In this document: positions 28,921-41,534 of the stretch, in pieces | Layout of the letters: the number at the start of each line of letters is the position of its first letter | How positions within the stretch are numbered: position 1 is the first letter of the stretch | Notes under the pieces: generated by a model | Seen by the model: the letters and a program-made list of their open reading frames with translations, nothing else | What the model was told of the DNA's origin: nothing | The model's database searches: none | NCBI GenBank assembly: GCA_037447655.1 | Contig: JBBHKE010000262.1 | Span: 1 to 64,000, forward strand | Direction: 5' to 3' | Length of the DNA stretch: 64,000 nt | Source of the DNA: Zygnema cylindricum | Taxonomy: Eukaryota; Streptophyta; Zygnematophyceae; Zygnematales; Zygnemataceae | Program-made: the position numbers and the translations under genes

Positions 28921-31900
28921 GTCTTCTAAGAACGATGGGGAGCTTCTTCTTGACGAGAATCTGGAGAAGAACAAGATCCCTCATAGACAGAAATGTGCCC
29001 TTGGAGCAATTCGGGAGGCTCCACAGGAAGGATGGATCATCGACTCACGTGCATCTATGCATATGTGTGGTGATAAAGAACTCTTCACTAAGCTAAGAAA
29101 GATCCCTACTGTAGAGATAGAGTATGGGGATGGGAGAGTGGTTTCTACAGATCTAGTGGGATCAGTAGATTTGAAAGTCTTAGTGGAGGGTAAGACTTCT
29201 ATACTTACATTCTCAAAATGTACTCTACATTCCTCAGCTGAGTAAAAATCTTGTCTCTACGTCTGTGTTAGATGACAAATAGTTTGATACCTTCACTAGA
29301 AAGGGAGTCTTTATAGCTCAGTATGGGGATGAAGTTTACTTCACGGCAGATAAGGGTAGCCAATGAATGTTTAGGCTTAACCTGAGTAAAGAAAAGAAGA
29401 ATGCATACTATGTTGGTGTTCCTAAGTTGATGATTTCGCATAAGCGGTTGGGGCATGTACATTTTGATAGGTTGAGGGAAATGAAAAAGCTTGGGGTAAT
29501 AGAAGGCATTCAGTTTGGGGATAATGAAATGATGGATGATTGTCGTGACTGTGCTCAAGGTAAGGCTCACAGACTTCCCTTTCCCAAAACCGCCACATAT
29601 AGAGGTGAGAAAGTATTAGATTTGGTCCACACAGATATTTGGGGACCTGCAAAAGTACCTTCGGTTGGAGGAAAAAGGTTTATGATCACAATAACCGACG
29701 ACTGGTCTAGATACTCAACAGTATACTTTCTAAAATCAAAGTCTGAAGCATCAACTTACTTCAAAGAATATAAAGCATGGAGTGAGAAGTTGCATGAAAC
29801 TCCCATTAAGAGGATAAGGAGTGATAATGGGGGGGAATATACCTCTAACCTGTTTGAGGAATATCTGAGAGATGAGGGAATACAACACCAGAAAACTGTA
29901 CCTATAACCCGAAACAAAATGGGTTAGCTGAGAGGTTCAATCGAACACTAGGAGATAGTGCATGCAGTATGTTGGCCGACAAGAAAATACGAAAGAGATT
30001 TTGGGCAGAGGCAATGAACTATGCCAACTACATAAAAAATAGAGTCCTTACCTCAACTGTAAAGGGAGTGACACCTTATAAGAGATGGGTTGGAAGGAAA
30101 CCAGATATTTCATACCTTAAAGTGTCCAGTAGCCATGTTTACACTCTTGACACAGATAAAAAAACTAGAAACTAAATGGTAAGGGAAAACCTGGATACTT
30201 TGTGGGATATGATGAGGATGTTAACGGGTATAGAGTCTATGACTTAGCAAAGAAGGATATCATCCTGGTAAAACACCTAGTTGTCATGGATGAAGGAAAG
30301 TCATTTGATACCTTCAAATATATAAAGAAGATAAAAATCAGATTCGAGTCTAAGAGTGAGGAGAACTCGGTCGTTCCCGAAAGGGATATGAGTGAAACCG
30401 TGATTGCAGATTCAAGGGAGATCCGAGATACAGAAGACTCACCGAAAACCTCACATACTCCTATGGACCTCGAGGAGATAGAAGAAGCGGGACCAAAACC
30501 GGCTTCTATGGACAGGGGAGGCGATGAGACAATGAGAAGAAACCCAAGACTTCTATCCATTCCAGCTTCGAAGTTTGAGGGAGGAAGGAGGAGCAACAAA
30601 AGAATACAAGAAAAACAGGTCGCTTATAAGGTAACTAAGCTATCTCACCCAGATAAGCCTCAGTCTTACTCGGAGGCAGTGAATAGTCCAGAGAAAGAAA
30701 GATGGATTAGAGCCATAAATGATGAGATGGCTTTTATCATGGAAGCAAATACTTGGTTCTAGCAGATTGTCCTCCAGACAAAAAACCTATTGGGTGTAAA
30801 TGGGTATTTAAACTAAAACTGAACCCTGATAATACCATTGAAAGATATAAGGCTCAATTGGTAGCGAAGCGATTCACCCAAAAAGAGGGGATTGACTATG
30901 AGGAGACCTTTGCTCCAGTTGTTTAGTTCCCATCAGTAAGGATTCTCCTCAATCTGGCAGCAGCGGAAGACATGGAAATACACAAGATAGACATTAAGAT
31001 TGCTTTTCTTAATTGTGAGTTAGAGGAAGAAATTTTCATGAGGCAACCCGAGGGGTTCGTGGAAGAAGGAGAAGAGAGCAAAGTCTGCAGGCTCATAAAG
31101 TCCTTATATGGACTGAAGCAGGCTCCCCAAAGTGGAATAAGAAACTAGATGAGTTTCTCACCGATCTTGGATATATCCGTATCAGCTCTAACCATTCTAT
31201 CTGTATGTTTGAAGATGAGAAATGTGTCATTTTTATTGCTAGTTATGTGTATGATCTGTTTGTGTTAAGTAAGTCTTTGGAGAAGATCAATAGGCTAAAG
31301 AAAGATCTTAGGGGCAGATTTGATATGAAGGATTTAGGGGAGGCAAAATATATTTTGGGGATCTAAATGGAGAGAGATAGGGGGAAGAAGATTATCAGAC
31401 TTACTCAAAAAGAAGCAATAGGAAATATGCTTGAGAAATTCCAGATGGAAAATGCTAACAGTTCTACCACTCCTATGGACTTGAAAAAAGTAAGTGATGG
31501 GAGTGTAGAAGGAGGAGTGATGATCTTAGACGATCAGATAAGTCCAGAGGAGAGAGTGTTTATGAAGTCTATCCCTTATAGACAGGTCGTAGGAAGTTTA
31601 ATCTATTTTATGAACCGTACTAGGCCAGACATAGCGGCAGCAGTTGGAGTACTCAGTAAGAGTCTTAATGATCCTAGGAAGAGAGACTGGGAGGTAGCCA
31701 AGAGAGTCATGAGATATGTGGTTGTAACCTGAGAATTATGGTTGCATTTGGGAGGCAAACACACTCATATCACCACTTAGAGTGATGCTAGTTATGGGGA
31801 TGCATCTATGAGAAGATGCTTTTCTTGATATGTTTTGTATGTGGGGGATGGTGCTTGCTGTTGGAGAAGTAAGCAACAAAAGGTGGTTGCTCAATCTACT

Positions 31901-32176
31901 ATGGAGGTTGGGTATATGGCGTCTTGTTCTGTTGTAAAAAAACTAATGTGGGTGAAGTCATTGTTGCAAGAACTGGGATATATAAAGGAGGAAGTGTATG
32001 AAATCTTTTGCGATAATCAAGCTACAATCGCAATTGCGGCCAATCAAAAACACCATTTCAAAGCAAAACATATGGACATAAGATTAAGTTTCATAAGAGA
32101 AAAAGTTGAAAATAAAATTATAAATCTTGTGTATAGACCTGATGAAGAAATGGTGGTTGACATGATGACCAAACCG
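28890..32176 (+). pseudogene. element H pol
   Basis: Protease WIIDSRASMHMC (29032-29067; Gly of DSG is Arg), a break at about 29245, WHKRLGH changed to SHKRLGH, integrase LVHTDIWGPAKV and RSDNGGEYTSN, a break at 29926, RT with stops near 30760 and 30925, YVYD at about 31245 in place of YVDD, TRPDIAAAVGVL, RNase H with W-S-D lost to a stop near 31780, EVGYMA and FCDNQATIAI. Reading stops after MMTKP. Confidence 0.88.
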
Positions 32177-33179
32177 TGCAATTCTGTGTCCTCTATTGGA
32201 CTACAGAATACAGGAAGCCTCTAGATAGTATTTAACTAACCCACTTTAAGCCACGACCAGTGTTGCCGAATATGGCAAACTGACAATTTGAATGCACCCC
32301 TATGCAGCCTGGACTCCCGTCAGTCCGTAGCAAAAAGAAATACTAAAAACGGCCAACCAGCCGATAAGTTATGAGTCGGCAAAAATGCCATGTTTATACA
32401 AACTCTCAAAGAGAGATAGGTTCCTATCTACCAAAATTCTCTAAGTCCTAAATCCCTCTCACAAACCCTATCTATTGAAGTACGAACCAATCGGATCATT
32501 ATAGAGTACAGAAAAGTACTATGGCCGATGTACTTTCTGTACGGCCTATGTATGGCAATGCCATTAAGTGGACGTGTGTCCACTTTTCACTTGTCCTTAT
32601 GTTCGCCGGAATTCCTGCGACCAAATGTCATCCCTTCGCGTGGCGCCACGTCACGCCACGTCCATAAACGCCAAAAGTGACCATTCCGTGATCTCCGCAT
32701 TGATGTACGCCGTCGGATCAGATTCCATATTAAATGTCCGCCGTCGAAAAGAAATGTCCGATTCATTTGTTTGCGTGCGAGATAATGTTCGCACTATATA
32801 ATACTTGGTTCCATGTTCTTTCGTTCGTAATTCCGTTAATCGAATTCATAGACGTAACATTGTTTAAGTAAATATCAAACCTAATATATGCTAACGGACT
32901 TCTACAACAGACTGGGTAGAGCTAACGGCTAAGCCGCGCTCTACCGGTCGGAGGTTCGAGTCCTGCCGGACTCAACCTTTTGTTGAGAGTGACTTAAGTC
33001 ACTCTTTAGCCCTGCCTGCTTAAGCTAGGACAACCATGGCTCAGCCACCCTCTGTATCCCTCAGTGTTTATGACAAGTATGGTGAGAAGAGAGAGGAGGC
33101 GGAGGCAGGCTGTCCACCTTTTCTATTTTGTACTAAGTTCAGACCTAGAAAATACCATATAAAAATAACAATTTCAACA
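32177..33179 (-). repeat. 3' LTR of element I
   Basis: 1003 bp. On the minus strand it starts TGTTGAAATTG and ends CAGAATTGCA. The tRNA-like stretch lies sense to this window at 32900-32985, with a perfect Pol III B-box GGTTCGAGTCC (32953-32963) after GGTAGAGC. The gag start at the LTR end has decayed (ATA for ATG). Confidence 0.9.
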
Positions 33180-33195
33180 CTCCCCTTATTTTCTA
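33180..33195 (-). other. polypurine tract of element I
   Basis: Minus strand AGAAAATAAGGGGAG, identical in core to that of element A, between the RNase H stop codon and the 3' LTR. Confidence 0.85.
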
Positions 33196-36195
33196 GTCTA
33201 ATTTAAATTTTATTTTTAATCCACACTTTTCCGTGCAATATTTTAACTTGGGAGAAGGCACCGGTTTTGTCATCATATCAGCTACCATTTCCTCATCAGA
33301 TCTATATACAAGGTTCACGATTTTATTCTGAACCTTTTCTCTTACAAAACTTAATCTTATGTCCATATGTTTAGCCTTAAAATGATGTTTTGGATTAGCT
33401 GCAATTGCAATGGCAGCTTGATTATCACAAAACACTTCATGCACTCCCTCCTTCATATACCCCAGTTCTTGCATCAAGGATTTGACCCACATCAACTCTT
33501 TCACAGCAGAACAAGAGGCCATGTACTCAGCCTCCATAGTAGACTGAGCAACCACCTTTTGTTGCTTACTGCTCCAACAGCAAGCCCCTTCCCCAACATA
33601 CACCACATAACCAGAAGTGCATCTTCTCATAGGTGCGTCCCCATAACTGGCATCATTCCAAGTGGTGATGTCAGTGTGCTCCCCTCCCAAATGCAACCAT
33701 AACTCTCTGGTTCCTGCCAGATATCTCATGACTCTCTTGGCTGCCTCCCAATCCCTCTTCCTAGGATCATTAAGACTCCTACTGAGGACTCCAACTGCTG
33801 CCGCTATGTCCGGCCCGGGTACAATTCATAAAATAGATTAAACTTCTTACGACCTGTCTATAAGGAATAGTCTTCATAAACTCTCTCTTTTCTGTACGTA
33901 TTTGATCATCTAAGATCATCACTCCTCCTTCTACACTCCCATCACTTAATTTTTTCAAGTCCATGGGAGTGGTACAACTGTTAGCATTTTCCATCTGGAA
34001 TTTCTCAAGCATATTACCTATTGCTTCTTTCTGAGTAAGTCTGATAATCTTCTTCCCCCTATCTCTCTCCATTTGAATCCCCAAAATATATTTTGCCTCC
34101 CCTAAATGCTTCATATCAAATCTGCTTCTGATATCTGTTTTTAACTTAGTGATCTTATCCAAGGATTTACTCAACACAAGTAGATCATCCACATAAATTG
34201 CAATAAAAATAACACCATTCTCATCTTCAAACATATAGATAGAATGGTCAGAGTTGTTATGGATATATCCCAGACTGGTAAGAAACTCATCTAGTTTCTT
34301 ATTCCACTGTCGGGGAGCCTACTTTAGTCCATATAAAGACTTTATGAGCCTGCAGACTTTACTCTCTTCTCCTTCTTCCACGAACCCCTCGGGTTGTCTC
34401 ATGAAAATTTCTTCCTCTAATTCACCATTAAGAAACGCAGTCTTTATGTCCATCTGGTGTATTTCCATGTCTTCCGCTGCTGCCAGGTAGAGGAGAATCC
34501 TTACTGATGGGAACCGAACAACTGGAGCAAAGGTCTCCTCATAGTCAATCCCCTCCTTTTGAGTGAACCCCTTAGCTACCAATCGAGCCTTATATCTTTC
34601 AATTGTATTATCTGGGTTCAGTTTTAGTCTAAATACCCATTTACATCCAATAGGTTTTCTGTGTGGAGGACAATCTGCTAGTTCCCAAGTATTTGCTTCC
34701 ATGATAGAAGCCATCTCATCATTTATAACTCTAATCCATCTTTCTTTCTCTGAACTATTCACTGCCTCCGAGTAAGACTGAGGCTCATCAGGGTGAGATA
34801 GCTTAGTTACCTTATGAGCGTCTTGTTTTTCCTGTAATCTTTTGCTGCTCCTCCTTCCTCCCTCAAACTGCGAAGCAAGAATGGATGGAAGTCTTGGATT
34901 TCTTCACACTGTTTCATCGGCTCCCTTGTCCATGGAAACCGGTTCTTGTCCCACTTCTTCTATCTCCTCGAAGTCCATAGGAGTATGTGAGGTTTCTGGT
35001 GAGTCTCCTGTATCTTGGATCTCCCCTGAATCTGTTATCACGATGTCACCCATGTCTCTTTCGGGAACGACTGAGTTCTCCTCACTTTCGGACTCAAATC
35101 TGATCCTTATCTTCTTTGTATATTTGAAGGGGTCTAATGACTTCCCCTCATCCATGACAACTAAGTGTTCGACCAGAATGATATCTTTCTTTGCTAAGTC
35201 ATAGACTCTATATCCCTTAACATCCTCATCATATCCCACAAAGTATCCAGGTTTTCCCTTAGCATCTAGTTTCCAGTTTTTCTTATCCGTGTCAAGACTG
35301 TAAACTTGGCTACCAAATACTTTAAGGTGTGAGATATCAGGTTTCCTTCCAACCCATCTCTCATAAGGTGTCACTCCCTTTACAGCTGAGGTAAGGACTC
35401 TATTCTTAATATAGTTGGCACCGTTCATTGCCTCTGCCCAAAATCTTTTTCCTATTTTCTTGTCTGCCAACATACTGCATGCACTATCTCCTAGTGTTCT
35501 ATTCAACATCTCAAATACCCCATTTTGTTCCGGGTTATATGGTACAGTTTTTTGGTGTTGCACTCCCTCATCTCTCAGATATTCCTCAAACAGGTTAGAG
35601 GTATATTCCCCCCCTTATCACTCCTTATCCTCTTAATAGGGGTTTCATGCAACTTCTCACTCCATGCTTTATATTCTTTGAAGTAAGTTGATGCTTCAGA
35701 CTTATTTTTCAGAAAGTAGACTCTACAATTTCTAGACAAATCATCAGTTAATGTCATCATAAACCTCTTTCCTCCAACCGAAGGTACTTTTGCAAGTCCC
35801 CAAATATCTGTGTGGACTAAATCTAACACTTTCTCACCTCTATATGTGGCGGCTTTCGGAAAGGGAAGTTTGTGAGCCTTACCTTGAGCACAACCACTAC
35901 AATCATCCATCATTTCATTATCCCCAAACTGAATGCCATCTACTACCCCAAGCTTTTTCATTTCCCTTAACCTATCAAAATGCACATGCCCCAACCGTTT
36001 ATGCCAAATCATCACCTTAGGAACACCAACATAGTAAGAATCTTCTTTTCATTACTCAAGTTAAGCCTAAACATTCCTTGGCTATCCTTATCTGCTGTGA
36101 AGTAAACTTCATCCCCATACTTAGCTGTAAAGACTCCCTTTCTAGTGAAAGTATCAAACTCTTTGTCATCTAACATAGACGTAGAGACAAGATTT
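33193..36195 (-). pseudogene. element I pol
   Basis: Minus strand. Integrase at 36015-35575 (MIWHKRLGHVHF, LVHTDIWGLAKV, RSDKGG in place of RSDNGG), 35563-34904 (NPEQNGVFEMLNRTL), RT 34762-34319 and 34234-33779 (MDIKTAFLNG, YVDDLLVLSK intact), RNase H 33729-33193 open to its normal end (YGDAPMRR, EAEYMA, FCDNQAAIAI, MMTKPVPSPK). The first RNase H Asp motif is WND in place of WSD. At least five breaks. Confidence 0.9.
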
Positions 36196-37228
36196 TTACT
36201 CAGCTGAGGAATGTAGAGTACATTTTGAGAATGTAAGTATAGAAGTCTTACCCTCCACTAAGACTTTCAAATCTACTGATCCCACTAGATCTGTAGTAAC
36301 CACTCTCCCATCCCCATACTCTATCTCTACAGTAGGGATCTTTCTTAGCTTAGTGAAGAGTTCTTTATCACCACACATATGCATAGATGCACGTGAGTCG
36401 ATGATCCATCCTTCCTGTGGAGCCTCCCGAATTGCTCCAAGGGCACATTTCTGTCTATGAGGGATCTTGTTCTTCTCCAAATTCTCGTCAAGAAGAAGCT
36501 CCCCATCGTTCTCAGAAAACTCGTCCTTGGTTTCTCCTGACACTTTTGTAACCACAAGTGCCTTTTTCTTCCCTCTGAAAGAACCCCCTCCATGGTTCTC
36601 TTGGAGCCTCAGCTCGGATAGCTTCACACAATCTGCGATAAAGTGTCTCGGCTTTTTGCAATAATGACAAAGACCCTTTGGGGGCCTCTGTCCCCCGGAA
36701 TGATCTCTCTCCCCTCTATAAGGTTTCTTCGGGTCCTTCCCCCATCGGTTCCCTCCTCTTGCTAGAGCTTGAATGCTCTTTCCTCCTCTCCTAATCTCCA
36801 TTGTGTTTTCCTGCACAAGTATCATCCTGACCACTGAGTTCCATTTCCATGAACTATCAGCCATTTCTTGTACTCGGTACACTATGTTCTCGTACTCATC
36901 TGGTAACTTCATGATAAGGGTGTTAACTTTCATTTTCATTGTACATGTCCATCCGTCACTTTCCATCTCCATATACAAACAAGAGAGATCGTTACAGTAA
37001 TCTAACATCTTTCCTCCTTTGTAAGTGTAACTCACTAGCTTTTGCTTAGCCAACTAGAGCTCTTGAATAGTTCCAGCTCTATAAATCTCCACCAAACTCA
37101 CACACAACTCCTCGGCCTTGTAAATGTGAAGATGAGGAGTGGCCAAAGCTTGAGTGAGGTGCCTCAGAATGAAGTTCTTGGCAGCCATGTTTACATCCTC
37201 CCACATTTGAGTATCGTTCTCCACGGTC
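36196..37228 (-). pseudogene. element I gag and protease
   Basis: Minus strand. Open from 37053 to 36196: gag core (LVSYTYKGGKMLDYC), zinc knuckle CHYCKKPRHFIADC (Gly changed to Arg), protease DSRAS, then the same premature end (CTLHSSAE, stop) as element H. Upstream an amber stop at 37056-37054 separates it from GTIQEL and the part running to 37228. Confidence 0.9.
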
Positions 37229-38812
37229 TTTTACGACTCGCCGCGCCGCGCGGACGTCCTGTGTATAAACATGTTTAGGGTTTTTTTCTCATTTGTGTTT
37301 TTTTTTATCAAAAAAAAAACACAACCAATAACCTTATGACCCTAAAATCGCAAGGTACCCGGGCAGTACTTTGCAAAGTGTGGGACTAAAAGTGACGTTC
37401 CATCACGCGAAAAGTGGCGTAGTTTACAGAAATCCGCGACCCTCCGAACCAAATTGTACTGCTTGTTTTGTTTTTATACGAAAAACAACATTACAGAGAA
37501 TCTTGCCGATACTCTCCGAAGTTCTCCAAAGTTTTTCGAGGTAATACAGGCCGTAGGATGTTCATCTGCCAGGAGTTTGCTTCATTTTTTTCTGTAACCG
37601 TCAACCCACCTCGAGGAGGTGGGTTGGCAGATACAGAAAAAAAAAGTTCGTGACACGCTGGACGATTAAGCTATGTCTCATGATGGAAAACCAACGAAAA
37701 ATATGAAGATTTGCACATGACACGCGCTTTCCAAAATACAACCGAAAATAAAAACGAAATTTCGTAACATTCCTTTGTCACGTTATTTTCGGTAACTTTT
37801 GTTCGTCACGCTATTTCTCTCAAAGGACTTTCGTTATGTTAAAAAACAGAATGCTTAAAAAATGAGTTGGCGTACAGATTGACGTCTGCAAAAAGTTTAA
37901 AACTTATGTCGTATGATTACTTCGTACAGAGGTACATGGTACAAAAGTGAAGACTTCAAGCTAAGTTTGTCGGTGCTAAAAATCTAAAAGATATTCAATA
38001 TCGGATCGTAGCTTGCATGGCGCCAGTCATTTTAGAATACGTAGCTTACAAACTTTACGTGATGGAATATCGACTCAATCGACCCGGTCTGTAGAGTTTG
38101 TCGTACAATTACAGAAACGTATGATGGAACTTCACCCTAACTCGTTTTTTAAATGTGTGTCCCTATGACCACACGAACCACACCGCGGGCCAATATTTAA
38201 TAAACCTAGTCTATACTGTAGTTGCGTCGGTTTGTCAAAAAATGTACATTTGAAGCATAGTTCAAAAGTAGGTGTTTTTATTATAGGCCTTTGGTCGGCG
38301 CCTTTATCGTAAGTTGTGTTATGGGCTTTTCATGTGATCTTTTTAGTTCGCTACTTTGATCAGCGACCGTCCGATCGTCCAAAAAATAAAAAATAACTCA
38401 AAGCTGACAGAAAATAAAAAATTTGTCCGAATGTTTTTCAAAATTTAGACATAACGTTTAATTCTTTATCGATCGATGGGCAACTGAACCCTGATACTAT
38501 TTTTTTTCATTTTGCGACCAATACAATATGGGTCTTAAGGTCATATTGTATGTTTTGCGTACAATAGGAATATTGTATGGGCCTACTTTCACCTACTTTT
38601 GAACTATGATTTGAAGTAAACTAGTAAAGGGTTTATAAAGTACAGTGCAATACACTATGTCGTTTAGCCTTTACGATAAAGTACGAGAAGCGGAACCGTC
38701 AAAAACTCAAAACCGAAAATTAAAAACTACACAATTTTTTTTGTACATTAGGAGATTTTATCGCTGCAGGTTCTGTTTTCAATGACAAAGACAAAAAATC
38801 TTTACTTTAATA
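37229..38812. other. no gene seen
   Basis: AT-rich, stop-dense in all frames. Contains one strong hairpin (37602-37626) and no LTR or coding match that I recognise. Confidence 0.6.
37602..37626. repeat. 11-bp inverted repeat (hairpin)
   Basis: CAACCCACCTC, loop GAG, GAGGTGGGTTG: a perfect 11-bp stem. Outside it, TTTTTTCTGTAACCGT and GGCAGATACAGAAAAAA extend the symmetry imperfectly. Function unknown. Confidence 0.7.
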
Positions 38813-40435
38813 AGGGCACTTTCTCATGCAGCCAAAACTCTAGTGTTATAACTTTATTTTTAGCGAAGATTCTCCGTACTACTTTAAGAGCATTACACTT
38901 TAGAAATAGATGATGAATGAGATGAGGAAATGAATGTCCTTTTTTTTGTTTGGACGTGAATCGCCCTTGACGTCGCCTCATGTCAACAAAAACATCGCGA
39001 TGTGATTCATGTTGCCGTACGATTAGTCATTGATGACTCAAATCCGTCCGTACCAAACCATCGGTAAGAAAAGGGGAGGACGTTTCGTCAAAGTACCAAG
39101 GAAGTTTTAAGTTTACAATTTTTTATGTTCTATTTTAGATGATTTTGATTGGCTATTTGTTTATGGGTTAGCATTCAAAAAAAATTGTGATCATTCATTC
39201 GGGATACAACTTATTGTTTTTTCAAAGTCGGATTTATGCATTCCGAAAAGGTTTTCCTGAAAAGAAGATAACTTACCACAGTTGTCAAGTTTTGACGCAC
39301 TTGAACGTATGTTTTGTCCGTCGCCACACTCCAAATCGTATATTTTGTCCGTCACTACGCTCCAAAAATGTTGACAGCCGAGCGGTCGACCTGCTTGACG
39401 CCTCTGTTTTTGTTTTTTTGCGGAATGAATGGTACAAGATCATTTGTTTCCTCATTCGTTGGCCCTTGTAGTCTTTAAATGTTCTATTTTTTTTTTTACC
39501 CCCTTTTTACTTTGATGGTTTTTATATCACACTTTTTGTAATAAAGTTTTCTCATCCATTCCTAGTGTGAATGCAGCATATGTAAATAAATGAAATCGTT
39601 ACTTTAAAAAGTGACGGATGTAGATGCGCGTGTACTTTGTGTCGGTTGTAGACGACTACAAAACTCGCGACAATTGATGACGTTTACAAAATAACGACGG
39701 TTGTAGGCGTATAGCTACTTGTGACATTGTAGATGTTTACAGTTTGTGACATTTTGACGTCACGCTCAATTATGACAGCGCCGACGTCACAAATTCTAAA
39801 ACTTTCCGCCATGGTTTTCTGATTGTGATTTTTTGTCATTTATCACTCTACTTGCTATCAAAATACGCGCAAAGATAGTAAAAAGAAATCGTTTTTAGAG
39901 ATCTTTCATTTGATACGATTATTGACTTTTTTCATTGCAAGAATTGTGAGATAGACGCGGTAGTGAGAGTGGGAGAGAGAGAGGCACTTTCATCGACTTT
40001 GTTTTTGCGAAATGGCGTCCGATGGTCGAGACCCCCTCGACAACCCTTGTTCCCAAAAAAACGCATAGAAAAAAGTCACGCATAGGCTGGAAACGTGCAG
40101 TGAGTTTTTTTTTTTTTTTACTCCGCGCACAAAATTGTCAAAAACTTTTGATACGTGGGACAACATCTGCCTTTTCACTCACCTCATGGAACTTTATGTA
40201 AAATCACCTCGCGAGGTGATTATAAAGTTTGAAGATGAGCTAGAGGCACGTGAAAGTGGGTCGAAAACGCGCTAGACGACAAACTAGAGTTCACAAAAAG
40301 TTCCATGGTAACGCAACTTGTACGGTGGTAATTTCAATTTCTTGGTACGGCTGCGAATTTTCTCGTTTTTTTCTAAGTTATGGAGGAAAACGACATAAAA
40401 TAATTGTAACTTTAACACATGCGAAAGTACCCTTG
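38813..40435 (+). mobile_element. Y1: TIR-type repeat
   Basis: Starts AAGGGCACTTTCTCATG and ends ACACATGCGAAAGTACCCTT, an imperfect inverted pair. Internal motifs shared with Y2 and Y3: GTGACGGATGTAGA, GATGACGTTTACAAAATA, TTTTGACGTCACGCTC, GAGATAGACGCGGTAGT and a central AATCACCTCG palindrome (40202-40221). Non-coding. Its middle (about 38950-39580) is not shared with Y3 and may be a separate insertion. Boundaries are inferred. Confidence 0.45.
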
Positions 40436-41097
40436 TGAAAAGAAATGGAATCATTACTTTAGATTGTGACGGATGTAGACGAGGGTGTAATTTGTGAGGG
40501 CTGTAGATGATTACAAAACTAGCGACTATTGATGACGTTTACAAAATAGCGACTGTCGTAGGCGTCTAGCTACTTGTGATGTTGTAGATGTTTAGGATTT
40601 GTGACATTTTAGTGTCACGCTCAAATTATGACAGTGTCGAAGTCAGAAATTCTAAAACTTTCCGCCATGTTTTTCCAATTTTGTTTTTTAGTGTTTTCTC
40701 ACTTTACTTCCCATCAAAATACGGCCAAAGATAGTAAAAAGAAATCATTTTTATAGATCTTTCATTTAATACCATTATTGACTTTTTTCATTGCAAAATT
40801 TGTGAGATAGACGCGGTAGTAGGAGAGGGAAAGAGAGAGAGAGAGGCGCTTTCACATACTTTGATTTTGTGAAATAGCGTCGGTTGGTCGAGACCCCCTC
40901 CACGACCCTTGTACGTAAAAAAACGCACTAGTTGGAAACGTGCAGTAAATTGTATAAGACTTGCGACACTTGCGACACCATCTGCCTATTTGCTCACATC
41001 ACGAAACTTTATTTAAAATCACCTCGCGAGGTGATTTTACATAAAGTTTGAAAATGAGCTGAAAAGACGCGAAAGTGGGTCGAAACGCGCTAGACGA
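40436..41097 (+). repeat. Y2: truncated copy of the Y family
   Basis: Follows Y1 directly and repeats its right part from GAATCATTACTTTAGATTGTGACGG to GGGTCGAAACGCGCTAGACGAC, where an LTR starts. Close to Y1 throughout, so the two copies form a local direct repeat. Confidence 0.7.
41014..41039. repeat. 26-bp perfect palindrome in Y2
   Basis: Half-site TAAAATCACCTCG followed by its exact reverse complement, no spacer. Versions occur in Y1 (40202-40221), Y3 (near 53812, decayed), X1 (near 22131) and X3 (split by hAT-2 at 56504). Confidence 0.85.
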
Positions 41098-41529
41098 CGT
41101 TATAGGGTTATAGAATAGAAGCAGATTGGAGAAGCTGCTATAGTTGCGATGTCAGACTAGCGTTGCATAGCAGCATAGCAAGGCAACTTAGCAGCATAGC
41201 AACGTACCAAAATGTAGAGTGTACTGTATAGTTATAAAACGTAGTGTGGATAGGATGCATTTAATGAAGTGTGTCCACGTGTACATAGTTGACCAGCTGT
41301 AGTACCGGATTAACTGGCAAGTAGCTAGTTTAAATAGTGAGTAGATTTAGTGAAGAGATACTCTTTTTAGAAGTAGACTTCAGACAGCAAGCGGACAATC
41401 TTGAAATCTCTTCCTGATTGATAAAGCCCCAGCTTTTCCTTGTATAAAGTGTGTAACCTTACTATTGCTACGAGTGAATCTTTGGGAATATTTCGTTGTG
41501 CATCGTAGACGTGGTGTCTAGGTTACTCA
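41098..41529 (+). repeat. K-family LTR, about 430 bp
   Basis: Matches the reverse complement of the LTR at 62499-62982 along its length: TTATAGGGTTATAGAA (TGTAACAGGGTTACAGAA), GCTGCTATAGTTGCGAT, GCAGCATAGCAAC, TTTAAATAGTGAGTA and a final ATAAAGC...GTGTAA region. The TG start has become CG. No target duplication found. Confidence 0.7.
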
Positions 41530-41534
41530 TTTTA

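Larger units (their letters stand above)
25809..32176 (+). mobile_element. decayed copia element H
   Basis: Plus strand. 5' LTR 25809-26849, degenerate primer-binding site, gag split by a solo LTR (27094-28156), protease, integrase, RT and RNase H, ending abruptly after MMTKP at 32176 against the minus-strand LTR at 32177. More than ten stops or frameshifts. The RT box YVDD reads YVYD and the protease motif DSG reads DSR. Confidence 0.92.
32177..37228 (-). mobile_element. 5'-truncated copia element I
   Basis: Minus strand. 3' LTR 32177-33179, polypurine tract, RNase H, RT, integrase, protease and most of gag, ending at 37228 within the codons for KTVENDTQMWED. The 5' LTR, primer site and gag start are missing. 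It is the same subfamily as H and lies tail to tail with it, forming an inverted repeat of about 4 kb per arm around the LTR. Confidence 0.9.

Noticed and set aside
32900-32985. Possible functional tRNA gene
   Set aside because: Perfect B-box, but no pairing acceptor stem or good anticodon arm that I can fold, and it lies at a fixed place in an LTR family. Treated as tRNA-like.
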